From positions 1 through 5,986 of the forward strand of contig CACXDK010000073.1 of NCBI GenBank assembly GCA_902766345.1: 5,986 nt of DNA, given 5' to 3'. Shown here piece by piece: positions 1 to 5,986 of this stretch. The notes under the pieces were generated by a model that searched no databases, was not told where the DNA came from, and saw nothing but the letters and a program-made list of their open reading frames with translations. The position numbers and the translations under genes were made by a program. Source of the stretch: an uncultured Spirochaetaceae bacterium (GTDB lineage Bacteria > Spirochaetota > Spirochaetia > Treponematales > Treponemataceae). Positions within the stretch are counted from its first letter, which is position 1. Every line of letters begins with the position of its first letter.

Positions 1-20
1 AGGATGAGAGAATTTTTCAT
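1..20 (-). CDS. Probable start of a downstream gene (partial, six full codons visible)
   Basis: Four bases after the A2M stop codon, the minus strand has an ATG at 20-18 followed by codons for K-N-S-L-I and two bases (CT) of the next, then the window ends. M-K-N-S-L-I looks like the start of a signal peptide or membrane anchor. No clear Shine-Dalgarno precedes it, so translation would probably depend on coupling to termination of the A2M gene (TAATAGAATG). Many thioester A2M genes sit next to pbpC (penicillin-binding protein 1C, which has an N-terminal anchor), making that a reasonable but unproven guess. Too little is visible to name the product. Confidence 0.4.
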
Positions 21-24
21 TCTA

Positions 25-3000
25 TTATTTTATAATCCAAACTTTGCCATCTGTTCTTCCGAATATTTCTTCTTCATACATACATTCTGCAGTTGTAGAT
101 GGTGTGTGGTATTCTCCGTTGCGAACAGCTCTAAACTGGAATTCTACCTGCTGCATTCCTGCTGGGAAATAATCCCAGAAGAACTGTACTTCTGAATCGT
201 ATATACCTTTGTATGAAAGCCCTCTTGTGTAGAAAGTTTTTCTTCCGTTGATTTGCTCATCTGGAACTTCTTCAAGAGTGCCTGTCGTTACAAATGCCGT
301 ATTCAGAATTTCACATCCTGCAGGAACTGGTGCTCGTACAGCAACGTATTCTGCTCTTATTCTTGAAGAAACTATTACACGTTCTCTGTACACGTTTCCA
401 GCAATTAACTCTTTTTCTTTTACAGGTTTACCAGTTTTTACATCGGTAATTTCTGTATAGATACATAATCCTTCATCTCTTGCAGTCTGCTTTTCTGCTG
501 GTAATGCATATTTCATTGAAGCTGTGTAATACAGATTTCCTTGTCCTGTTTTGTTGAATTGTAAATTTACTTCCTTTGCTTTTGGAGTAATTGTAGTTTC
601 TACAGGCTGTGCAGAAACGCCCTTGAATGTTCCGCTTAATTCTTTTGAACCATTTAGCAGAGCTTCTGCTGTAAAGTCCAACTGTTCAAGATTATTTGTT
701 TTTATGTATTCATTTAAAGCAATGAGGACTCTACTTGTAACTGCTGTTGACTGCCAGCGTCCGTTGTGTGCTTTTTGCATTTTTAAAAGTTCATATACAC
801 AATGTTGATTTGTAATGTCTTTTTTGTCTAGTTTTGTAAGCAGTTGAAGCAACAATGCATATCTTTCAGAATCATCATTAAAGAAACACCACCTGTGATT
901 TTTATATTTCTGCGAAATATCAATTCCACGAGATGTCATTCTTGTATATGAAAGAATCTTTTGAGCAATTGTCTGAGCCTGAGAGACATTTCCTTTTGCA
1001 AGATAGGTAAGTGCTGTAAGTTCCAGTGTTTCAACATCGCTATTGTCATTCTGCGCAATCGTAGAAAGAATTGTATCTTTTACATCTGCACCAATTAACG
1101 TTGCTGCGTAGCTTGCATAGGCTGCGTTGTAAAGGGCTCCTGCATAATGATGTTCTTTTGTAGAAAGTTCATTTTCTACTGCGTTTGTAAGATATGAAGC
1201 AAGTTTGCTTAGGTTTATGTTTCCTGTAGGAATTCCGTTTTGCTTTGCAAGAGCTGCAATTTCTGCAATTCTCATAGAAACATAAAGATTGCTTTCTTTG
1301 CCATCTTTCCAATATGGGAAACCTCCGTCTGCTTTTTGTACACTTGCCCAGCTGTGAATTTCTTGTTCGGCAACTCCCTTTGGATACATGACTTCACTGT
1401 TAAGTCCGAATATGTGGATGTAGTCACCGAAGGCAACAAGAGGAAGTACTGCTGCCGAACGCTGTTCAAGACATCCGTAAGGATAGTGGAATACGTAGCT
1501 GACAGCTTCCCGTAATACGCCTAGACGTGTTGGGTCTAACTGTATGTAAAGATTGCAATGTACATCGTCTGCATCTTGAGGAATAATTATTGTTTCCTGT
1601 GTTGTATCTTCTGTACTTCCTGTTGTTGTTACTGTCTCAAATATATATGGCTTTTCTATTTGTAACGGCAAAAGAATCTTTTCATTGATGTTGTTTCCTG
1701 TGACTTTGAATTCTACAGTAATCCAACCCTGCCTTACTGCTTTTATAGAGAACATAAGAGGCTGTGTTTTGCTTGCCGCAATCTTGATTTTCTTACTGTT
1801 CTTTTTTTCTGCAAGCACTGCTAAGCCTGGAAGCTTCTGTATGTCATTAGTGTTCTGTGTATAGTTTACACCTTCATATATGTTAAGCTCTACTTCTACG
1901 TTCTGAGCTTTATTTGTCAGATTAGAAATGACTGCACCAAGTTCTCCCTTATCGTCAAGTCTGAGCATTCTTGGCAGAGCTGTACGTACAGAAATTGGTT
2001 CACATACTGAAACTTCTTCTTCTGCCAGACCGAATGCATCTGTTTCGTTTATGGCTACAGCTGTTATTCTGTATGATGTAAGAGAATCTGGGAGTGTAAA
2101 GGTGTATGTAGCTGTACCGCTTTTGTCAGTAACTATGCACGGCTCGAATGCAGCTGTAGAAGCGAAGTTTGAGCGGATTTTCATGCTACTGCCATCTGCT
2201 TCTGCTGAACCATCGGCCATCATTGGGGCTGCTGCCAGCTTGAACTCTCGTTTAGACTTAGACAGCACTGCCATGTCGTTGTAAACCATTGGTTCATATA
2301 CTGCTTTTGTTTCTTCCAATAATAGATCCTGCACTATAAGCAGTGAGCGGGAATCTCCTCCCTTTGTGCGATTCCAGAATCTGCTTCTGTCATAAAAATA
2401 TGTAAGCGGATCTTCTACGTGATATCCTATAAGGTCAAGAACGCCTCTGTCTACTGCCATAAGTGAGATGGCTGCATTCTTTACAGGCTTGCCGTTCTGT
2501 GTGGCTGTAAGCGTAACCTTTGCCTTATCTCCTGGCTGATAGCTTTCCTTGTCGGTCTTTATCTTAACGTCTATCTTTTTAATAGTGGTATTTACGTTAA
2601 GTGCCGTAACGCCATAGTAACTTTTCGGAAGCTCTGTATCTGGTCGCACAGAATATGTGGAGACAGAAACATATATTACTGGTACGTAGGACTCTTCTAT
2701 TTTTACGTCAAGGACATTTGTTGGCTCTGTAACAGTTACAGTCTTTTCAGAAAGAATGCCTTCCCTTTCTATAGTGATAAGATACGTGCCCTTTGGGAGC
2801 TCCGTCTGTGTAAGGATATGTGCGGTGTCGCCTGCATTGTATTCTTCTTTGTCAGGAATAAGCTTTACCTGTTGACCGTCGTTACCGTCATTCCAGTACC
2901 ATCCGCTTCCTGTAACATAGAAACTTCGTTCTGTTATAACAGGATTTCCTTTTGAATCCTTGCATGTCATTCTTAAAAGGTATGTGCCGCTTTCTTTTGG

Positions 3001-5832
3001 CTTTACGGTTATTTCACTTGGTTTAGCCGATGTCGGAAACTTTACGTTTTTTGTTTCTTCAACATTAAGAACTTTTTTATATGTGCTAGAAATATAACCA
3101 GATGGTTCTACGTTTTGGATTCTTTTCCATTCTTCATGTATGAGTTCTGCAGTTATTTCTCCAGACTTTGAAACCATGTTTTTTGCAGGGAATTCTTCTT
3201 CTGGTGTAATGCATACATAGTCAAACTTAATGTTGTCGCCTTTTTTGGCAAAACTCTTTACGTTCTTTTCACGTCCTATTCCGATATAGAACTGGGCAGG
3301 GTGTACTATGGCGGAGGTACTTGTACTTATTGCCTGGTTTCCACTGTCAGTTACCAGTGTTTCTGCTGTATATCGTATAGGAATGCCATTGTTTTCTATT
3401 GCATTAGTTGCCTGTTCTGTAGATGCTTTGCCATCAGAATCAAGTACTCCGTTTTCTTTTTCGAGGCTTCCAGATGTGTATGGATGTGTGACTGTGCCGA
3501 AACGCATAGATTTGTATTCTTTTTTCTGAGGAATGAATGACGTTTCTTCATATCTCCATCTTGTACTGTAAGTACTGTCGGCAAGGCTTCCACCTCCAAG
3601 ATAATTTGCACTTATGAGTGCAGAAAGACTGTCTCCGTAAATATATGTACTGTCTTCTATAGAAGAGCTTGCTTCAAAGCGGAGCTTTTCAAAGAACTGC
3701 ACATTTATAGGAATGGATTCAGAAGATTTTTGACCGTCACATATGCGTGAGTATATAATGTTGTAATCCCCTGGCTTTAAATCTTCTGGCAGAGTAAATG
3801 AACCCCAGTTGCTTCCCTGCTTGGAAAGCTTTCCCTTGTTTGTTCCGTAAGTCTGCTGTCTTCCCCCACTGTACCCTGTCAGCTCTACAGTAAAATCTGA
3901 TTCATTTGAAGGGACTGCATTGTAGACGCCTTTCTTTAGGTTGCGGTCTATTATTATGTATGAAACGGTTTCGCCAGGTTTGTACAGCTTTCTGTCCGTA
4001 AACATGAAGGCGACCATCTGATTTTTTATAGTAGACTCAAACTCTGGTTTTGGATTAGCGTAACCGTATTTATCAGGTCTTCCCCAGTCGTCATGTGCAT
4101 AAAGGATTCTGTCAGTGTCAGTTTTTGCCTCAAAGAAAATGCTGTTTGCACTCGTAAGAGTCTTTATCTGCTCTTCTGTAAAGTCAATTTCTGCAATGCC
4201 ATTTGCGTCTGTGCTTGCACTTGCAATGACTGAATGATTTTGCGTAAGGCATTCTGCATAAGTAAGGGCTTTGGTTATGAACATTACGTTTACTTTTGCA
4301 TTTGCCACGGGCTTTCCTGTCTTCATGCTGGAAACAAAGACGATAGCTTTGTTGTATCCGTATCTTGCAGTTACTGCAAGATCTGTCACCTGTATAATCT
4401 GTTCATGTTCTGCTGTATCAGTCTTAGTTTTATATTCCTTGCTCTTCCAGTCTCTATATCTGTACTCATAAGGTATGCTTGCCTTAAATCTTACAGCCCC
4501 TCGGTATTCTCCGTCGGAAAGTGAAAGATAGGGACGTAAATCTATTTTTTCAGAGGCAATTTTATTAGGTCCTGTCTTGTCAACATCAATAGTAATCGTC
4601 TTTGCTTTTTCCGATGACTTTTTGCCTGTCGCATCGGTGAGAGGTTCTATCGTATAATATGCAGGTGCTTTTATGTTCTGGTAGCTGAATGATATGAACG
4701 GTTTAAACTGGGATTCAAGTGTTCTTAGTCCGCTTCCATTGAATCGTGCAAAACTTTTTGCAGGAGGTGTAGTTACTTTGAATGTATAATCGCTTCCAAG
4801 TTTTCTTCCATATATATCTGTAAAATCTTTCTTTATAGTAAGGCTATAAGTCTGTTCATAAGTGACAGGCAGAGAGTGTATTGTAATTGACTGTCCGTTT
4901 ATCTTTAGATTTTCCTTTGTTATCTTTACGCTGTTATTAGCATCAATATTTGCCTCTATATGTTTTGCAAGATTTTCTTCATCTCCATCCTTTAACAATG
5001 TGCTGAAATATACTATGACAGGAAGATGATAATTCTCGCTGTACCAGGAAGGCTGTGTTTCTGTGTCTGTTACCTTGAATTTTAGAAGGGTATGAAAGTT
5101 TCCGCCTGTTTCTTTTTGTGAGGGCCAGCAGTCTCTGTCTGCCATTGCTCCTTTATTTAGCGTTACGGCTATGTCTGTGTCTTCTGGAATGTCGTCCTGC
5201 ACTGTAAGATGAATGATATTCTTATCTTCCTGCGTTGCAGAAAAATTAAGTGAACGTGTATTGTTTTTGCCTGCTTTTACGCTGATAAAATCCTTTACAA
5301 CAGAGACGTTTACTGGTGCGTTAAAGTATACGGCTATGTCTTTTGCAAGCTGTACTGGAACATTGTTTTTAGCAATATAGTTGCCTTTCTTTTCTTCTTC
5401 GTAACCTGGATGTACGGAATTGATTTTTAAATCTTCCGTGTGGAATGTGTATTCCAGATTGCCCTGAATTTGAAGACCTTGTATGGATTTTAGGCTAGGA
5501 TTTATTTTGATTGTATATATTTTTTGAGGGATTGCTTCTTCTTCGCTTTCGAAACTGAGTATGCTTGTTCCATACCATCGGTATACACCTTTCAATGCTG
5601 GTTCTATGCTTACAACTGGTGATGTAGACTGCGGTGTTCCAAGAGCTTTCAGTTCTGTTACTGGCTGTGAAAACTGAATCTGTATGGCTGGATATTTTAC
5701 GCTTGCAGGAAGTTCATTATGAGGCGTTACGTTTGTTACTCTAAAATCGTTGTTTTGAGCATTTAATGAAAAAATAGTTGAAAAAGATGTTATTGTCATA
5801 AGTGTGAAAAATTTAATTAGATTACTGTGCAT
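25..5832 (-). CDS. Exported alpha-2-macroglobulin family protein with intact thioester (bacterial protease-trap type)
   Basis: Large A2M-family protein (COG2373-like), 1935 residues from the ATG at 5832. What is seen, in ATG numbering: signal peptide 1-25; N-terminal beta-rich domains to about 600; macroglobulin motif DRKLYKPGE at 613-621; YLGGG at 744-748; PDKEEYNAGD at 993-1002 followed by ITIEREGIL at 1019-1027; SLMAVDRGVLDL at 1123-1134; low-complexity candidate bait region about 1176-1220; A2M core with LPDSLTSYRITAVA at 1247-1260; thioester CLEQ at 1454-1457; QKADGGFPYW at 1499-1508; NGRWQSTAVTSR at 1690-1701; MG10-type C-terminus 1811-1935. From family knowledge, such proteins are periplasmic or surface protease inhibitors that trap attackers covalently through the Cys-Gln thioester. 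It is longer than the two E. coli members (roughly 1530-1650 residues), mostly through extra N-terminal domains. The frame is open throughout, with no frameshift. It probably sits in an operon with both neighbours. The family call is secure; the target proteases and exact location are inferred. Confidence 0.96.
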   Translation of the reverse strand: MHSNLIKFFTLMTITSFSTIFSLNAQNNDFRVTNVTPHNELPASVKYPAIQIQFSQPVTELKALGTPQSTSPVVSIEPALKGVYRWYGTSILSFESEEEAIPQKIYTIKINPSLKSIQGLQIQGNLEYTFHTEDLKINSVHPGYEEEKKGNYIAKNNVPVQLAKDIAVYFNAPVNVSVVKDFISVKAGKNNTRSLNFSATQEDKNIIHLTVQDDIPEDTDIAVTLNKGAMADRDCWPSQKETGGNFHTLLKFKVTDTETQPSWYSENYHLPVIVYFSTLLKDGDEENLAKHIEANIDANNSVKITKENLKINGQSITIHSLPVTYEQTYSLTIKKDFTDIYGRKLGSDYTFKVTTPPAKSFARFNGSGLRTLESQFKPFISFSYQNIKAPAYYTIEPLTDATGKKSSEKAKTITIDVDKTGPNKIASEKIDLRPYLSLSDGEYRGAVRFKASIPYEYRYRDWKSKEYKTKTDTAEHEQIIQVTDLAVTARYGYNKAIVFVSSMKTGKPVANAKVNVMFITKALTYAECLTQNHSVIASASTDANGIAEIDFTEEQIKTLTSANSIFFEAKTDTDRILYAHDDWGRPDKYGYANPKPEFESTIKNQMVAFMFTDRKLYKPGETVSYIIIDRNLKKGVYNAVPSNESDFTVELTGYSGGRQQTYGTNKGKLSKQGSNWGSFTLPEDLKPGDYNIIYSRICDGQKSSESIPINVQFFEKLRFEASSSIEDSTYIYGDSLSALISANYLGGGSLADSTYSTRWRYEETSFIPQKKEYKSMRFGTVTHPYTSGSLEKENGVLDSDGKASTEQATNAIENNGIPIRYTAETLVTDSGNQAISTSTSAIVHPAQFYIGIGREKNVKSFAKKGDNIKFDYVCITPEEEFPAKNMVSKSGEITAELIHEEWKRIQNVEPSGYISSTYKKVLNVEETKNVKFPTSAKPSEITVKPKESGTYLLRMTCKDSKGNPVITERSFYVTGSGWYWNDGNDGQQVKLIPDKEEYNAGDTAHILTQTELPKGTYLITIEREGILSEKTVTVTEPTNVLDVKIEESYVPVIYVSVSTYSVRPDTELPKSYYGVTALNVNTTIKKIDVKIKTDKESYQPGDKAKVTLTATQNGKPVKNAAISLMAVDRGVLDLIGYHVEDPLTYFYDRSRFWNRTKGGDSRSLLIVQDLLLEETKAVYEPMVYNDMAVLSKSKREFKLAAAPMMADGSAEADGSSMKIRSNFASTAAFEPCIVTDKSGTATYTFTLPDSLTSYRITAVAINETDAFGLAEEEVSVCEPISVRTALPRMLRLDDKGELGAVISNLTNKAQNVEVELNIYEGVNYTQNTNDIQKLPGLAVLAEKKNSKKIKIAASKTQPLMFSIKAVRQGWITVEFKVTGNNINEKILLPLQIEKPYIFETVTTTGSTEDTTQETIIIPQDADDVHCNLYIQLDPTRLGVLREAVSYVFHYPYGCLEQRSAAVLPLVAFGDYIHIFGLNSEVMYPKGVAEQEIHSWASVQKADGGFPYWKDGKESNLYVSMRIAEIAALAKQNGIPTGNINLSKLASYLTNAVENELSTKEHHYAGALYNAAYASYAATLIGADVKDTILSTIAQNDNSDVETLELTALTYLAKGNVSQAQTIAQKILSYTRMTSRGIDISQKYKNHRWCFFNDDSERYALLLQLLTKLDKKDITNQHCVYELLKMQKAHNGRWQSTAVTSRVLIALNEYIKTNNLEQLDFTAEALLNGSKELSGTFKGVSAQPVETTITPKAKEVNLQFNKTGQGNLYYTASMKYALPAEKQTARDEGLCIYTEITDVKTGKPVKEKELIAGNVYRERVIVSSRIRAEYVAVRAPVPAGCEILNTAFVTTGTLEEVPDEQINGRKTFYTRGLSYKGIYDSEVQFFWDYFPAGMQQVEFQFRAVRNGEYHTPSTTAECMYEEEIFGRTDGKVWIIK
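28..402 (-). other. C-terminal MG10-type domain of bacterial A2M
   Basis: Residues 1811-1935 show the typical bacterial C-terminal module: a strand with RERVIVSS, then VRAPVPAGCEI, then VQFFWDYFPAG, a Y/F-x-x-RAVRNGEY stretch, and the end ECMYEEEIFGRTDGKVWIIK. Met1918 of the conserved M-Y pair, 17 residues before the C-terminus, is in the position of the methionine reported to help lock the thioester in the Salmonella protein. The domain ends at the stop codon with no extra C-terminal anchor or sorting signal. Confidence 0.85.
637..1539 (-). other. Thioester-containing alpha-helical domain (TED)
   Basis: Residues about 1432-1732 form an alpha-helical, Ala/Leu-rich domain of the alpha/alpha-toroid type. 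It starts with the thioester motif, then QKADGGFPYW (1499-1508), several repeated helix pairs, HRWCFFNDDSERYALLLQLL (1646-1665) and NGRWQSTAVTSRVLIAL (1690-1706), all standard for bacterial A2M thioester domains. A His-His pair at 1561-1562 lies 107-108 residues after the thioester Cys. That is roughly where complement C3 has its acyl-transfer His, but equivalence is not shown. Boundaries are approximate. Confidence 0.88.
1462..1473 (-). other. Thioester motif Cys-Leu-Glu-Gln
   Basis: Codons TGT-CTT-GAA-CAG encode C1454-L-E-Q1457 within HYPYGCLEQRS. In family members an internal thioester forms between the Cys thiol and the Gln side chain and later captures a nucleophile on the cleaving protease. 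Both key residues are present. Tyr1450, four residues before the Cys, is in the position of the tyrosine that shields the thioester in the Salmonella homologue (recalled, not checked). Confidence 0.95.
2047..2172 (-). other. A2M core signature (MG7-like domain)
   Basis: Residues 1221-1262 carry the family's most conserved non-thioester pattern: R-S-N-F-A-S-T-A-A-F-E-P beginning at 1219, then a T-D-K-S-G turn, then LPDSLTSYRITAVA (1247-1260). It corresponds to the A2M domain (Pfam PF00207 type) that follows the bait region and transmits the conformational change after cleavage. Confidence 0.92.
2173..2307 (-). other. Candidate bait region
   Basis: Residues about 1176-1220 lie between the MG6-like strand SLMAVDRGVLDL (1123-1134) and the A2M core (from 1221), where the protease-sensitive bait of A2Ms is found. 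The stretch moves from a basic patch (KSKREFK) to low-complexity Ala/Met/Gly/Ser sequence (LAAAPMMADGSAEADGSS), which looks flexible and exposed. It offers trypsin-like, chymotrypsin-like and elastase-like sites. The role is inferred from position and composition, and the boundaries are approximate. Confidence 0.6.
2731..2868 (-). other. MG5-like domain segment (PDKEEYNAGD ... ITIEREGIL)
   Basis: Residues 989-1034 match the recurrent bacterial A2M pattern in which a P-D-K-x-x-Y-x-x-G-D strand is followed, after a turn, by an I-T-I-E-R-E-G strand. It follows a Trp/Asp/Gly-rich linker (SGWYWNDGNDG, residues 976-986). It marks the lead-in to the MG6 segment and the bait region. Confidence 0.8.
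3943..4008 (-). other. Macroglobulin-domain signature (DRKLYKPGE)
   Basis: Residues 609-630 (ATG numbering) hold the classic macroglobulin-domain strand motif T-D-R-x-x-Y-x-P-G-E-x-V, here with DRKLYKPGE at 613-621. In A2M and complement proteins this motif starts a beta-sandwich domain in the N-terminal half. It anchors the domain register: about 600 residues of additional beta-rich domains precede it, a feature of the large bacterial family members. Confidence 0.9.
5758..5832 (-). other. Signal peptide (probable signal peptidase I type)
   Basis: The first 25 residues from the ATG have a short N-region with Lys7, a hydrophobic, Ser/Thr/Phe-rich core (about residues 8-23) and an L-N-A end followed by Gln-Asn-Asn. 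Cleavage after Ala25 would leave Gln26 as the mature N-terminus. Leu at -3 is tolerable but not ideal. No cysteine lies near the cleavage zone, so there is no lipobox, unlike the lipoprotein-type A2M YfhM of E. coli. Export across the inner membrane is well supported; the exact cleavage site is a guess. Confidence 0.8.
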
Positions 5833-5838
5833 TAATTT

Positions 5839-5844
5839 CCTCTT
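5839..5844 (-). promoter_or_regulatory. Shine-Dalgarno AAGAGG that fixes the ATG start at 5832
   Basis: Read on the minus strand, AAGAGG lies 6 bases (AAATTA) before the ATG at 5832-5830. The same frame stays open to a TTG at 5886, but that start would overlap the upstream stop codon and put an 18-residue F/K-rich extension ahead of the signal peptide. The ATG, with a strong ribosome site and a normal signal peptide directly after it, is clearly the better start. Confidence 0.85.
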
Positions 5845-5845
5845 T

Positions 5846-5886
5846 AAAAAAAACAATTTGAAATAAAACTTTGTTACATTATTCAA
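5846..5886 (-). terminator. Imperfect intercistronic hairpin followed by a T8 run (weak terminator or attenuator candidate)
   Basis: On the minus strand, TTGAATAA (5886-5879, containing the upstream stop codon) can pair with TTATTTCAA (5866-5858) if one T is bulged. Inside it, AAC (5875-5873) can pair with GTT (5869-5867) around an AAA loop. Four bases after the stem comes a run of eight T (5853-5846), and the A2M ribosome site follows at once. The stem is AT-rich and the T run is slightly displaced, so any termination would be partial. It could also be a chance feature of an AT-rich gap. No convincing -35/-10 promoter is visible here. Confidence 0.3.
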
Positions 5887-5986
5887 GACTTAGCTGTTGC
5901 CACATCTCATGCATTTCGTCACTAGACATTACTAAAGGAAGATAATCTGTAAGATTCGGATAGTCTGTTGTGTCTGGTTGGGATAC
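5879..5986 (-). CDS. C-terminal end of an unrecognised upstream gene (partial)
   Basis: Minus-strand frame open from the window edge at 5986 to a TAA at 5881-5879, giving 35 residues that begin VSQPDTTDYP and end MWQQLSLE. The tail is acidic to neutral with a probable helix near the end (SSDEMHEMWQQLSLE). It has no transmembrane segment and no motif I can assign. It lies 46 bases upstream of the A2M ATG on the same strand, so cotranscription is plausible. It is called coding because its frame runs without a stop to a TAA just before the next gene's ribosome site. A chance open stretch of this length cannot be excluded. Confidence 0.6.
   Translation of the reverse strand, partial: VSQPDTTDYPNLTDYLPLVMSSDEMHEMWQQLSLE

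Noticed and set aside
1..24. Terminator directly after the A2M stop
   Set aside because: Only a 4-6 bp stem (ATGA/TCAT core) can be drawn, with no T run inside the window, and it coincides with the probable start of the next gene.
1272..1469. Minus-strand 65-codon open frame inside the thioester domain region
   Set aside because: It is in a different frame from the A2M gene, within its conserved helical domain, with no sign of a ribosome site or product family.
1928..2284. Plus-strand open frame of 118 codons
   Set aside because: It lies wholly opposite the A2M core coding region. Its translation is low-complexity Ser/Ala-rich with no recognisable motif, as expected from the reverse complement of the real gene.
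2866..2901. Trp/Asp/Gly-rich stretch (SGWYWNDGNDG) as an unusual insertion
   Set aside because: A tryptophan-containing linker just before the PDK-x-x-Y-x-x-G-D motif is common in bacterial A2Ms, so it is not clearly novel.
3301..3540. Overlapping plus-strand open frames with Cys/Phe/Tyr-rich products
   Set aside because: Two frames are open in the same place, the composition is unlike a real protein, and both are antisense to well-conserved A2M sequence.
4234..4524. Plus-strand frames with hydrophobic, membrane-like translations
   Set aside because: The apparent hydrophobicity comes from reading Lys/Glu-rich coding sequence backwards. They are antisense to the A2M gene and overlap each other in two frames.
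5833..5878. Dedicated promoter for the A2M gene in the 46-bp gap
   Set aside because: No -35/-10 pair at proper spacing could be found; the AT-rich hexamers present are expected by chance.
5833..5886. TTG at 5886 as the start of the A2M gene, giving 1953 residues
   Set aside because: It would overlap the upstream stop codon and add 18 F/K-rich residues before the signal peptide. The ATG at 5832 has AAGAGG at ideal spacing.

Overview
This window is almost entirely one very large minus-strand gene. It encodes an exported bacterial alpha-2-macroglobulin (A2M) family protein of about 1935 residues, read from an ATG at 5832 to a TAA at 25. The protein has a signal peptide, a long N-terminal series of beta-sandwich (macroglobulin-like) domains, a candidate bait region, the A2M core signature, a thioester-containing helical domain with an intact C-L-E-Q motif, and the C-terminal MG10-type domain typical of bacterial members. 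Family membership rests on several independent motifs in the expected order, so this call is strong.

Layout on the minus strand, in reading direction: (1) 5986-5879, the last 35 codons of an unrecognised upstream gene; (2) 5878-5833, a 46-bp gap with an imperfect hairpin, a run of eight T and a good Shine-Dalgarno (AAGAGG, 6 bases before the ATG); (3) 5832-25, the A2M gene; (4) 24-21, a 4-base gap; (5) 20-1, the probable first codons of another gene (M-K-N-S-L-I...), cut by the window edge. The tight spacing suggests a same-strand operon. No plus-strand gene is supported.

Functional picture, from family knowledge: bacterial A2Ms are thought to act as periplasmic or surface protease traps. 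A protease cuts the bait region, the molecule changes shape, and the exposed Cys-Gln thioester bonds covalently to the attacker. Thioester-bearing bacterial A2Ms are often encoded beside pbpC (penicillin-binding protein 1C), a pairing linked to protecting or repairing the envelope. The gene starting at 20 could be such a partner, but only six full codons are visible.

Organism: a low-to-moderate-GC, double-membraned bacterium. The clear Shine-Dalgarno, the AT-rich composition and the large A2M fit a host-associated spirochaete of the Treponema type. Bacteroidota is the main alternative, since the signal peptide ends in L-N-A-Q as is common there, but that phylum rarely uses strong Shine-Dalgarno sites. 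This assignment is tentative. I found no RNA gene, mobile element, CRISPR array or clearly new system.
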